Below, piece after piece: positions 46,402-58,132 of a stretch of DNA of 64,000 nucleotides. The DNA is taken from contig NC_050099.1 of assembly GCF_902167145.1 (NCBI RefSeq), positions 59,848,942-59,912,941 on the forward strand. Reading direction: 5' to 3'. Under the pieces are notes generated by a model. It was not told the DNA's origin, did no database searches, and worked only from the letters and a program-made list of their open reading frames with translations. This stretch comes from Zea mays. Its lineage: Eukaryota; Streptophyta; Magnoliopsida; Poales; Poaceae. The stretch's first letter is position 1. Every line of letters starts with the position of its first letter. The position numbers were made by a program, and so were the translations under genes.

Positions 46402-49400
46402 CTAGGGGTAAAACTTTCGGAGGTGCTCTATGTTCCAGGAGTTCCCAACTTCTGTGCCATCCATCTGGGTGAGGCGATATGATCCGGGCCGAGTGACCTC
46501 TGCTACTATGAAAGGCCCTTCCCATAAGGGTGATAACTTGTGCCGTCCCTCCCCCGTTAGAATTCGGCGGAGGACGAGGTCTCCTATCGAAAAGAAACGT
46601 TGCCGCACAGCTTTGTCGTGATAGCGCCTTAGAGTCTGCTGGTACCGTGCTGATTGGATTACTGCATTCAGTCGTTCTTCCTCGAGTACATCAATATCCT
46701 CCAGCCTGGTGGCCTCGGGTTCTGCTATGCTTTCGAAGATCAATCTTGGCGCCCCAAATTTGAGATCAGCAGGTAGCACTGCCTCTGACCCATAGACCAT
46801 GAAGAAAGGGGTGTTTCCATGCAGGGCTCGGCTAGGTTGGGTTCTCAGGCTCCAAACAACATAAGGTAGTTCTCTTATCCATTTTCCCGCGAATTTTTCA
46901 TTCTTATCGAAGACCCTTTTCCTGAGTGCCTCCAATATCATTCCGTTGGCTCGCTCAACCTGCCCGTTGGCTCTTGGATGTGCTACGGATGCGTACTTGA
47001 TCTGAATGCTCTTTTGCTCGCAGAAGTCAAAGAATTCTGAGCTGGTGAAGTTGGATCCCAAGTCAGTGATGATACTGTTTGGTATCCCGAATCTGAATAT
47101 TATGCTTTGTATGAATTCCACGGCTTTAGCAGAGGTTAAAGAAGCAATGGGCTGGAACTCTATCCATTTAGTGAATTTGTCAATTGCCACCAATACATGG
47201 GTATATCCTCCTTGAGCTTTCTTGAAAGGTCCAATCATATCCAGTCCCCAGCATGCAAAAGGCCAAGTTACTGGTATGGTCTGCAGCTGCTGCGCTGGCA
47301 TGTGCTGTTGCTTTGACAGGTATTGGCAAGCTTCACATCTCTGAACTAACTCGGCTGCATCGTCCTTCGCCGTCGGCCAATAGAATCCTGACCTGAAAAC
47401 CTTCCCGACTAGTGTTCTAGATGCAGCATGTACTCCACATTGCCCTGCATGGACCTCCTTCAGAAGTTGCTTCCCGGTGGACGGGAGAACGCATTTCATG
47501 AGGACGCCTGACGCGCCCCTCCTGTATAATACCTCCCCAATGAGTGTATAGTGAGCTGATTGTCTGGCAATACGCTCTGCCGAGTTCTTGTCATCTGGTT
47601 CTTCTTCATTCTTTATATACTTAATAATCGGCCGTCTCCAATCATCAGAGTTTGACTCGGGTTGGTCTATGATGTTGCACTCTTCTGTTTGATCCATTGA
47701 GATACTCGGCTGCAGGATTTCTTGTACGAAGACTCCGGGTGGGACCTGAGTTCGACCGGATCCGAGCTTGGACAGTACATCGGCTGCCGTGTTCCGATCT
47801 CTTTCTACATGATGAAATTCCAGACCTTCGAATTTATCTTCCAGCTTTCGGACGGTAGCGCAGTACTTTCCCATTGAATCACTTGAACAATCCCATTCTT
47901 TGTTTATCTGGCTGATGACTACCAGAGAATCTCCATATACCATCAATCTTTTGACGCCCAGTGATATGGCGATGTTTAATCCGTGTATCAAGGCTTCATA
48001 CTCGGCTGCATTGTTAGAGGCCGGGAATAGCAACTGGAGAGCGTACTTGAGGTGCTCGCCTCCAGGTGCGGTGAAGAGAATCCCTGCTCCTGCTCCCTGC
48101 AGCTTTAGCGAGCCATCGAAATGCATTCGCCATACTTCTGCAGTTTCTGGATTGTCTGGAACTTGCTGTTCTGTCCATTCCGATACGAAATCAACCAGTG
48201 CTTGAGTTTTGATGGCGGTGCGAGGTCGGAACTCGATATCGTGGGATCCCAACTCGCAAGCCCACTTGGCTATTCGGCCAATGGCTTCCTTGTTGTGAAG
48301 AATGTCCCCTATTGGAAAACCAGTGACTACTATGACTTTGTGGTCGTCAAAGTAGTGGCGTAGCTTGCGGGCAGTTAGAAGTACTGCATATAATAGCTTC
48401 TGAACCTGAGGATATTTTTTCTTCGAGGGACCTAGAACTTCACTGATGAAGTAAACCGGATGTTGTACTGGATAGGCATGCCCTTCTTCCACTCGCTCGA
48501 CTACTAACGCAGTGCTTACCACGTGAGTCGTGCAAGAGATATACAGCAGCAGATCTTCAGCCGGTTGAGTCGGCGTAGCTCGCCGGGGCGGTTTCAATAC
48601 TGGTGGTGTCGTCAAGAATTTTTTCAGTGCATCTAGAGCTTCTTGTGCTTCTGAAGTCCACTGAAACTTGTCCACCTTCTTGAGTAGCTTGTAAAATGGC
48701 AAACCTTTCTCTCCCAGTCTGGATATAAATCTGCTCAGAGCTGCCATACATCCAGTGAGTCGCTGAACCTTCTTTTGTGACCGAGGAGCTTCCATCTTCA
48801 TGATAGCTTCAATCTTATCTAGATTAGCCTCAATTCCCCGGTGGCTGACGATAAATCCGAGCAACTTTCCTGCTGGTACCCCGAAAACGCATTTTTCAGG
48901 ATTGAGCTTCCATCTATATCTTCTCAGGCTGTTGAAAACCAGCTGTAAATCTTCGATGAAGTTTTCCGAATTCTCTGTTTTGATCACCACGTCATCAACG
49001 TAAGCCTCCACACGCTTGCCCCAGTGATCGGCTAGGCATGTTTGAATGGCTCTCTGATAAGTCGCTCCAGCGTTTTTGAGACCGAACGGCATGGAGGTAT
49101 AACAGAAAGCACCAAACGGAGTGATGAACGCCGTTTTTTCCTCGTCTTCTTTTGCCAGACTAATCTGATGATATCCGGAATAGCAATCTAAGAAAGACAG
49201 CACAGAACATCCAGCGGTGGAATCCACCACCTGATCTATCCTCGGGAGTCCGAAGGGATCCTTCGGACAGTGTTTGTTGAGATTAGTATAGTCGACGCAC
49301 ATGCGCCAATCCACTTTATTCTTTTTGAGTACAAGAACAGGGTTGGCTAACCACTCGGGGTGTAATACTTCTCTAATAAATCCAGCCGCGACCAAGCGGG

Positions 49401-49590
49401 CTAACTCGGCACGAATGGCCTCTCTCTTGTCGGGCGTGAAACGACGTAGCTTTTGCCGGATCGGCCTTGCCTGAGGATAGACCTTCAATTTGTGCTCGGC
49501 CAGTTCTCTTGGGACTCCCGGCATATCCGCAGGTTGCCACGCGAATACGTCCCGGTTATCTTGCAGGAACTGAACGAGCGCGCTTTCCTA
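46402..49590 (-). CDS. pol: reverse transcriptase, dual RNase H, integrase of the 22 kb Tat element
   Basis: An uninterrupted frame of 1,040 residues from the Met at 49524, preceded in frame by 21 codons up to a TAG at 49588-49590 that cuts it from protease. RT: WRMCVDYTNLNKHCPKD (73-89), FLDCYSGYHQI (111-121), YVDD (175-178). RT-linked RNase H-like region about 325-450. Second RNase H with D470, E510, D532 and D582, the dual-RNase H trait of the Tat lineage. Integrase: H692, H699, C730, C733 zinc finger, D762, D821, E857 triad (35 residues between the last two); D821 is followed by LGSN where NGTN or similar is usual. The C-terminus has LWEGPFIVAEV. The catalytic set looks complete; only the upstream TAG and the CACTA block expression from the polyprotein. 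Confidence 0.92.
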
Positions 49591-50289
49591 TTTGTCATTC
49601 AAACTGGAGCTGATGATGGCCGTCTTGCGCTCATCAGCGAACCCCAGGTTGATCCGCTTGGTTTCTTCAACCGGCCGCATAGAGGTTACGGCCTGAGCTT
49701 CGTTTGCCGGTACGGCGAGGTCTTCCTCAGGCTTAGAGTTCGCCGGCGTAGAAGGAACCGTTGACGGCTTGGTGGTGAGGGCTGCTTGGATGGCCACTCG
49801 GAAACATTCTGCGGCGCCTTGGAAGTCGGCACGCACAGTTATGATTCCTTGCGGTCCTGGCATCTTCAGTATCATGTATGTATAGTGCGGAATGGCCATG
49901 AATTTGGCCAGTCCCGGCCTCCCGATGATGGCGTTGTACCCGCAGTCGAAGTTCGCCACCTCGAACCTCAGGAACTCGGTTCTGTAGTTCTCCGGAGTTC
50001 CGAAGGTGACCGGCATGTAGATGTGGCCCAGCGGGTATTCCCCTTCCGTCGGCACGATGCCGAAGAAAGGAGTGTCCGACTCGTGGAGCTCTTTGAGGTG
50101 AACTCCCAAGCCTTGGAGCGTACGGGGGAAGGTGACGTTGATGCTGCTCCCCCCGTCCACTAGCACCTTCTTTACCCGGCTCTCTCGGATCACCGGATCG
50201 ACGAGGAGCGGGTATTTGCCTGGATGGTCGAAGTTGAGCCATTGATCCTCCCGAGTGAAAGTGATCGGGTGCTCCGACCACCGGTATGG
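49588..50289 (-). pseudogene. protease region of the 22 kb Tat element
   Basis: Minus-strand frame with YRWSEHPITFTREDQW just inside the CACTA border, LLVDPVIRESRVKKVLVDGG and the protease active-site motif DGGSS (D-G-G in place of the commoner D-T/S-G), then YNAIIGRPGL. It ends at the TAG at 49588-49590, after which the same frame continues into pol, so this is a single nonsense change. The CACTA separates it from gag. Confidence 0.85.
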
Positions 50290-50298
50290 GCACTACAG

Positions 50299-50575
50299 CA
50301 ATTCAAATCATTCTCGTCGGCTACATTAATTCCCGTCGGCCTGCGTGCGGGCCGACGAGAATTAATTAATCCCCGTCGGCCAAAGTAAGGCCGACGAAAA
50401 TTACTTAATTCCCGTCGGCCAGTCAACGTAGCCGACGGGGATTAACTAACTCCCGTCGGCCGCGCGTAAAGCCGACGGGAATTAATGTAACTCCCGTCGG
50501 CCGCGCGTACAGCCGACGGCGATTAAATAACTCCCGTCGGCCGCGCCGCCAGGCCGACGGGAGTTATTCAAAATA
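50299..50575. repeat. 5' subterminal inverted-repeat array of the CACTA
   Basis: About seven units of CCCGTCGGC-spacer-GCCGACGGG with AATTAAT between, each able to fold as a small hairpin. Such subterminal arrays are the binding sites of the second CACTA protein (TNPA in En/Spm). Confidence 0.9.
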
Positions 50576-50619
50576 ACCACCGCCGTGCCTTTCTTCTTCC
50601 TTTCTGTTTCTTTCAACGC

Positions 50620-51084
50620 GCTCTCTCTACGCTGCGCCCGCGCCGCCGTTCTGCCCACCGCCGCCCGCACGCCGCCGGCCGACGTCGCCGCCCCGCCGCC
50701 GTCCCGCCGCCGCCCCGCTCTCCCGCCGCCCCGCTCGCCCGCCGCACGGCCGCCGTCACGCCGCCCAGCCGCCGTCCCGGCGCCGCCCCGCTCGCCCACC
50801 GCCGCGCCGCCGTCACACCGCTCGCCCAGCCGCCGCACCGAGCCCACGGCCGCCGCCCCCGCCCACGGCTGCCGGTCCCACGCCGCGTCGCCCCGCGCCC
50901 ACGGCCACAGCCCCGCGCCCACGGCCACCGCTCCCGCCCCCGCCCGGGCGCCCGACGACCGCCGCCGAACGTCGTCGCCCGCCCAACGCCGTCACTCGCC
51001 GCCGTCCACGGTAGCCGCGGCTTCCCCACATCGACGTCGTCCACCGACGTCGTACACCACCGTCGTCCGCGCAAAGCATTCAAG
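50620..51084 (+). promoter_or_regulatory. GC-rich leader exon of the CACTA
   Basis: Extremely C/G- and CpG-rich block directly after the subterminal array, ending at a consensus donor (TTCAAG|GTATAT at 51085). A 400 bp intron with acceptor ACACACAG (ending 51483) then leads to the transposase ATG at 51491. The layout matches the upstream and GC-rich downstream control regions known in Spm, where methylation governs activity. It is open in one frame (Pro/Ala/Arg-rich), but this looks like a by-product of GC content. Confidence 0.65.
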
Positions 51085-51490
51085 GTATATTATATATATT
51101 GTAATGTTTTATTTTCGTCGGTTTTTTATGGCCGACGGGAGTTAACTGTTATGTGATTAAGTTTTGTTTAAATTTGATAATTAACAGTGTTATTAGTCTT
51201 CATATTTTTAATTTTATGTTGCAAATATAAAATGTGTTGTTTAATGTTATTAGTTAATGAATTGGATGATATGTTATGTATATATATATGTATGTGTGAC
51301 GTTTATGTGTTATGTATATATATAGTTATGTTATGTATATATAGATGTATGTGTGATGTTTATGTTATGTATATATATAGTTATGTTATGTATATATATA
51401 GTTTAACTATTTATCTATAGATGTATGTGTGACGTTTATAAACATGAATGTCTCACACACACAATTCTTACTCGTACACACAGCCGCAAT

Positions 51491-54400
51491 ATGGGTGATA
51501 GACGTGATTGGATGTATGAAGGTTTCAAGAAGGGTGGGTGTCACACAAGTGAATGGTTTGCCAAGACGCAGATGTTTCTGGACCATGCAGCTGCTTTGTC
51601 ACAAATAGATAACATTAGGTGTCCATGCAATAAATGTAGAAATATGACGAGCCACACCAAGAGGCAGGTCACACTACACCTGTGTTCGCATGGTTTCGTG
51701 CCAGGCTATAAGGTCTGGTATCTCCATGGTGAAGATGTTGAACGAGCAGCAGAAGTAGAAGTTGATGACGGTGAAGATGATGTTGATAGGATGGACCAGA
51801 TGCTTGAGGATCTGCAGCCTGAACTGGCACCAGATCATCATGATTCACCTACACCGGAGGTTCAGAAGTTCTTCGACCTACTCAAAGCGTCAGAAGAGCC
51901 TCTTCACGGGCACACTAACGTGACCGTGCTGGAATTCGTGACCCGGCTGATGTCAATCAAGTCTAAGTTTGCATTCTCAATTAATTGTTACAAGGAGCTT
52001 GTGGATTTGATTAGCGAGGTTCTTCCTACGGGTCACAAGATGCCCAAAGACATGTACCAGTCCAAGAAATTGCTTGAAGGTCTTGGTATGGAGTATGAGA
52101 AGATTGATGTTTGCCAAGACAACTGTATGCTTTTTTGGAAGGAACATGGCAGAGAACAGAAATGCTTAAAATGTGGAAAGTCGAGGTACGTGGAGCTTGT
52201 AAATGAAGATGGGGAGAAGGTGGTGACAAAGGTTGCACATAAACAGCTTCGGTACATGCCTCTCACTCCTAGAGTGAAACGTTTGTTTCTCTCGAGGAAG
52301 ACCGCTATGCACATGAGGTGGCATAAAGATTGTACGGACAGACAAGATGGGTTAATGGTGCACCCGTCAGATGGTGATGCATGGAAGGCTCTTGACAAAT
52401 TTGATCCAGATTTTGCCAGCGATGCAAGAAACGTTCGTATCGGCTTGGCAACTGATGGTTTCACGCCGTTCAATATGACCGCTGCGTCGTATTCATGTTG
52501 GCCTGTCATTGCCATACCGTACAACCTTCCACCTGCTCTTTGCATGAAATATGAGTTTATGTTCCTATGTCTTGTTATACCTGGGCCTGAGCATCCTGGC
52601 GTACGCCTCAATGTGATGCTTCAACCACTGATTGAAGAGTTAAAGAAGCTATGGCAAGGTGTGGAAGCCTATGACTGCTTCAAGAAGCAGAAATTCAATC
52701 TTCGTGTTGCATATCTGTTCTCGGTTCATGATTTTATGGCGTATGGTATTTTCTCTGGATGGAGCGTGCATGGTAGATTGACGTGTCCTTATTGTGCTAA
52801 AGATACAGATTGTTTTCGTCTTAGTGCTGGTGGCAAGATATGTTACTTTGATTGCCATAGATGTTTTCTACCCTTCAATCACCCCTTCAGAAGGCAGAGA
52901 AAGGAATTTAGGAAGGGCACCATCGTCACGAAGGGACCGCCCAAGCGACGTAGTGGGATAGAAATTACAGAAGAGCATATGAAACTTGTCCTAGACGAGA
53001 GTGGGAAAAGGTATCAAGGTTTTGGTGAGGAGCATAACTGGACTCACATATGTGGCTTGTGGGAGCTTCCTTATGCTAAGTCATTGATTTTGATGCACAA
53101 CATCGACGTCATGCATCAAGAGAGTAACTTTTGCCAAGCCCTCATAAATACATGCATGGATTTCCCTGATAAAACGAAAGACAATGACAAGGCACGCATG
53201 GACTTAGCAGTGATATGTGATCGTCCAACCCTAGTGCTTAGAGAAAACGGAGGCAAACCAAAAGCTGACTATTGTCTGAAATCTAAGCAACGGAAAGAAG
53301 TGATGAAGTGGATGAAGGATATTAAATTCCCCGATGGTTATGCCGCTGGTTTTAGAAGATCTGTGAACTTGAAGACAATGAAGATGAATGGACTGAAGAG
53401 CCATGACTTCCACATAATTATGGAGAGGCTCATGCCTGTAATGTTTCGTGGGTACATTTCCGAAGCTGTGTGGAAAACGTTAGCTGAAGTTAGCTATTTC
53501 TACAGACAGTTGTGTGCTAAAGAAATCAGAAGAGATGTGATGGAACAGCTGGAGAAAGAGGCACCGGTGCTTTTGTGCAAATTGGAAAAAATATTTCCAC
53601 CGGGTTTCTTCAATCCTATGCAGCATCTCTTTATACATCTTCCATATGAGGCTAAGGTCGGTGGTCCTGTTCAGTATAGGTGGATGTTTCATATAGAAAG
53701 AGCATTAAAGAAGCTTAGAGCAATGGTGGGCAATAAGGCAAGAGTTGAAGGATGTATTGCGGAACAATTTAAACTAAAGGAGGTAGCACACTTCACAAGT
53801 TGTTACTTTGCAGAAGAACATAATGTATTTGCTCGAAAGAAAAGGTACCATGATGATGAACGAGAGATGCCTCCGTGTAGTGATCTTTCGATTTTTCAGA
53901 CAAACGGCAAAGCCGTTGGTCCACCCAAGGCATATCACCTCAGTATGGAAGAACGGAAGTCTTCTTTACTGTACATGTTCACAAATATGCCTGAGGTGGA
54001 GAAATACTTTGTGTAAGACTTGTTTTCTTAAACTGTTCATATGTGAATTAGTTAATGTTATCAAATATCTCATGTCATACAATAATATTTGACAGCGAGT
54101 TTGATGAACAAAACATGAGGTGTCTCGGTAGGCCAACAGCGAGAGACATAGACAAATTGCGACGCGATGGTATGCATGGGCGACCTAATTTCATTATGTG
54201 GCTTCGGGACCGTGTAAGTCTTAATTATGTGGCTCCGAGAGCTAATTTCATTTAACTAATATTACAGAATTTGCTAATGCTTTGTGGCATGATTGACAGT
54301 TTGGGGAGGAAATGAATTTGAATGATGACTTACGTCAGTTATCTATTGGAAGCGTAACTGCCAAAAGCTATGGACGTTACGACGTCAATGGATATCGCTT

Positions 54401-55007
54401 TCGTTCAAGCATTTTCGAATCAAGTCATCCTATGGCCGCCACTCAAAATAGTGGAGTCGTTACTAGGGCAACCGACATGGAAGGACACGAAGCCTGCTAT
54501 TACGGGAAAATCAAAAATATAATCGAGATTACATTTGCTGGAAATAAGCCTTTAGCGCTAGTTTTCTTTGAGTGTAAATGGTATGACCCGAAGTATTATA
54601 TGACCGAATTTGGGATGACACAGATCCAACCTGAGAAATTGCTTCAAGGACACGACACGTATATCCTTGCCCATCAAGCAGACCAAGTTTATTTCTCGAC
54701 ATATCCATGCAAAAAGTTGTCTAAATGGAGGGTTGTGTACAATGTAAATCCCCGAGAACGCCTATACACTCCTGGTGAGGACGAATATCAAATTGGTCAC
54801 CTTGAGCAGGTTGATGAGGTGTTTCAAGAAGAAGAGTTGCCAACTAGTTTTCATATTGATCCTGCACCGGCATTAGATTCACTAGTTGCAGACGTTAACG
54901 ACTTAACTTTTCCCGAGAGGCGGAGAAGACAACCTGTTAGGAGAAAAGTTACATGGCGACCTCTGCATAGAAGAGAACAAATAGATCCTGATTTTGATGA
55001 TATTTAA
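51491..55007 (+). CDS. TNP2-type CACTA transposase (TNPD-like), three exons, intact
   Basis: Exons 51491-54012, 54096-54213 and 54300-55007 join in frame to 1,115 residues plus stop. The start is taken as Met at 51491 (MGDRRDWMYEGF), 22 codons inside a longer frame, because family proteins begin near the DRxWMY motif. N-terminal transposase-associated domain, residues about 6-75 (CPCNKC cluster); TNP2 core about 225-560 (MRWH, YNLPPALCMKYEFMFL, IPGPEHPG, YGIFSGWSVHGRLTCPYC); DUF4218 about 627-775 (KSHDFHIIMERLMPV, HLFIHLPYEA); DUF4216 about 955-1040 (LALVFFECKWYD, VYFSTYPCKK). Introns have GTAAG donors and GACAG acceptors. The protein would bind and cut element ends. I see no stop or frameshift. 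Confidence 0.9.
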
Positions 55008-55100
55008 CAAGTAAAGTTGTTTTGTTATTTCATTTGTTTATATTTTAAGTATTATGTCATTTTTGATGCACTAATGAATAATTTCTTATTTTTTATGCAG

Positions 55101-57528
55101 GATGCCGCCAAAATCAAAGAAGTCAGTGAAGGGTTGTTCAAGGGCCTGGGCCTTTTTCAGGGCAGTTCTTCGAGCAGCAGCAGACGTCGAGAGCTATTGA
55201 GCGCGGTACATGGAGATGAGGTAACATATCTTGTACAAATAAATTTGTTTACATATTTACAAATAAATCTTGAGTTGTATGTACCAGGATGAGCAGCACA
55301 CTGAGGAGCAGCACATTGAGGAGGAGCAGCACAATGAGGCTGAGCAGCACAATGAGGAGGTGGAGCTCAATGAGGAGGTGGAGCACGTGACATGGGACCA
55401 GGCCGCACAGCATCACCAGCCATGGGACCAGTGGGACCACCAGAGAGAGCAGCAACAGGCGTGGGACCAGTGGGGCCAACAGGGCGAACCGGCTGACAAC
55501 CCGATGGATGATGGCTCGGGAGGCTCTTCAGCGACACGCACACGTCGCTCAAGAAAAAGCCACTCAGTAAAGCCTCGTCACGCGATAGAGCGAGAGGCTG
55601 ATAGGACTTTAATCATGCCACATGGAGATCGGTGAGTGTAATATATTAACTTATCTAATATAACTATTATGTGTATTGTTAATGTTTTTGTGTAATGCAG
55701 GAATTGGGAGGACCTGTCCTTTGACGGCAAGGGACACCACACTCAGGTTAACCTTACGTTGGGTTCTCTTTGCCGCCTTCACTACCCTGGTATAGTGAAG
55801 GTGTCAAACGGTGATACCGAGGATGAGGTGCTCGTCAGTACCTGGGATGAGTACAAGTTTAAAAAGGAACGAAACCACACCGACAGACAGGGACTTGTGC
55901 GTAATGACTTTTGGGTATGAATTCTTTATTATTTTTGTTATGTTTCTTAATATTGTAAATCTATGACTTATACCATTTGTATTCTTTATGTTGTAGCTTC
56001 GATATCGGTTGCCTGACGGAGAGGATTACATGGGGCACGCTGAACGTGTCTTGCAAAATAATGCAAAGAAGCTGGTGAAGGATGCCATATACTATGCGAG
56101 AATTCAGGCTACAAACCTGTATTTTCAAAAGCATCCGGAAGAAGCAGGCCCCTTGAATAAAAAGGAAGGGTCCTCAAAGATATATTTGACTGAGGATCAA
56201 TATCGTGAGGTTAGTATTCAATCTGTTTTACCCTTTATATTTATTGTCGTGATTGATATAATATGTAACATTGTGTGTGTGCAGGTGATGGTTCCATGGA
56301 TGGCGCCCGTGCCTGATGCGTACTATTCTTGGTGTCGATATTGGGCTTCTGAAGGCTTCCAGAAAGCGTCAGCGCATCACAGACAATGTCGAGGAACCAA
56401 TCCTAACCACAAGTTTGGCGGTGACGACATGATACGAAAAGCTAAAAGAATGGTAAGTTTCATCTTTCTATGTCGATCAACAAATAATACGATTGCTTAT
56501 GAATGTTTTTGTTTATACAGGAAGCTACTAGTGGCCAAAAGCCTAGTGACATTGAGGTCTACCAGGAGGGCCACAAAGGACCAGACCCGAACAACCCTGA
56601 CCAGCTCTGCAGCCAGACAGCCACGGATCGCTTGGTGAGTTTTGGCTCAAAAGTTCAAACGTTCAAAGTATATAAATTCCTGCATTTGTAAGGTTGTGAA
56701 TGATGTATAGGCGGCATATGGGGAGGAGATGGTTCGTCGCCATGGCCCTGACTACGACTGGCGCCATGAACCGGTCGATCCCTCGGTGGTGTACGCAAGT
56801 GGTGGTGGCAAAGCGCATGGACGGTAAGCTCTAACTTATGAAATTATATGGTTGACACTAAATTGATTATGCAGTAATAACATTTTTTGAATCACTTATA
56901 GATACGCACTCTTCGACGGATTCATTGACTCGTCGTCAGTGAGATCTCAGAGGACGGGTTCATCTTCCCGTAGCTCATGCTCTCGTCGACCGAACGAGCA
57001 GGAGTTGGAGATTATGAGGATGCGTGAAGAGATGAGACAACAACGCGAATTTATGGAAGCTTGCAATGCTCATAATCAAGCGATGTATCAAGTGAGTACA
57101 CATAATCCGAACTCTAAATTATTATATTTCAATACAACATCTTCAGTAGTAACACATATGTGTTTAACAGTTAATGCAGCAACAGGGCATGACATCAAAT
57201 TTTCCACCGCCACCACAATGGAGCCAATTTGCAAACACACCAGTTCCACCACCACAGTTCACCACCCCTCCGACACATATACCTGCACCTGGAGATAGGG
57301 TACGTTTGATAACTCTCCATTAATTTATACACTTGTATACTTTTTGATATTTGCATTTAACGTGTTGATATTTGCTAACTTGCATAGGTTACGCCTGAAG
57401 CGGGTGGCAGTGGGTCTGATCCAGCAGTAGGGACTGGATTTGTTGACTCGCTCTTCGCGTTCCCTCCTCCTGGTGGTGAAGGCGGCAGCGGTCATAGCTC
57501 TAACCACCCAAGTGGTGGTTATCTCTAA
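55101..57528 (+). CDS. second CACTA gene, Ptta/En-Spm (PF03004) family, about ten exons
   Basis: Exons 55288-55631, 55701-55914, 55997-56209, 56285-56452, 56521-56634, 56711-56823, 56902-57091, 57171-57299 and 57388-57528 all have GT/AG borders and keep phase through to the stop. A likely earlier exon 55101-55220 is in phase (SSSSSRRRELL). The protein has a Gln/Glu/His/Trp-rich N-terminus, a basic patch, then the conserved transposase_24 type region (WEDLSFDGKGHHTQVNLTLG, RLHYPG, VLVSTWDEYKFKKERNHTDR, YSWCRYWASEGFQKASAHHR, NHKFGG) and a C-terminal charged segment with a Gly/Ser/Pro tail. It is the counterpart of the helper protein that binds subterminal repeats. The translation start is unresolved: the ATG at 55102 lies in a different frame that stops near 55200. 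Confidence 0.82.
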
Positions 57529-57804
57529 ACACTTAAACTTATGTTTGAAATGTCGTACTCGTTGATGGATGTTATGTTCAATACTATGTCGTACTTGTTG
57601 TTTGATGTTGGTGGATGTTATGTTTGAATACTATGTCGTACACGTTGGTGGATGTTTTAATTATAAATGCACTATGTCTAAATGCATGTGTTTGTGGATG
57701 TCGTATCTCTACATGTGTTTGTAATGTGGCTGTTATATGTGATTATGTTTGATATATGTTATGTGTGCAGAAATAGTGACATAATTTAGTGTTGTTTTTG
57801 TAGC

Positions 57805-58130
57805 AATATACAGTAATTCCTGTCGGCCCAGTTAATTCCCGTCGGCTATGGTCGAACCGACGGGAATTAACTATTAACTCCCGTCGGCCCAGTTAATTCC
57901 CGTCGGCCACGTGGGGCCGACGGGAATTAATTAATAACTCCCGTCGGCCTAGGGAACCGACGGGAATTAACTCATAACTCCCGTCGGCTAGCAGAACCGA
58001 CGGGAATTAGCCGTAATTCCCGTCGGCCACTATCTAGCCGACGGGAATTAATTATTCCCGTCAGCCGCCGACGGGGATAACCTTATCCCCGACAAGGGAC
58101 GCCCGTCGGCCTGAAACCGACGGGAATTAA
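57805..58130. repeat. 3' subterminal inverted-repeat array of the CACTA
   Basis: About seven units of TCCCGTCGGC-spacer-GCCGACGGGAATTA (some with ACCGACGGG), matching the left array in motif but differing in spacer sequences. Confidence 0.9.
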
Positions 58131-58132
58131 CT

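Larger units (their letters stand above)
50290..58132 (+). mobile_element. CACTA (En/Spm-type) transposon with two open, intron-containing genes; possibly autonomous
   Basis: Left end CACTACAGCAATTCA at 50290 inside the gag-pol region; right end ...GAATTAACTGT followed by CAC and gag sequence (58133 onward). Both flanks are packed with GTCGGC/GCCGAC inverted units. Inside, on the plus strand, are a GC-rich leader, a three-exon TNP2-type gene and a second multi-exon gene, all with consensus splice sites and no internal stop. The right end does not show the expected TAGTG, and the target duplication is unclear (CAC appears at both borders). Flanking reading on both sides belongs to one gag-pol polyprotein, which confirms the insertion. 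Confidence 0.9.

Noticed and set aside
50585..51145. A 186-codon Pro/Ala/Arg/Ser-rich open frame and several opposite-strand frames in the GC-rich block
   Set aside because: Open because GC-rich DNA has few stops in any frame; composition is repetitive, it crosses a good splice donor, and its phase does not match the downstream genes. Better read as the leader exon of the CACTA.
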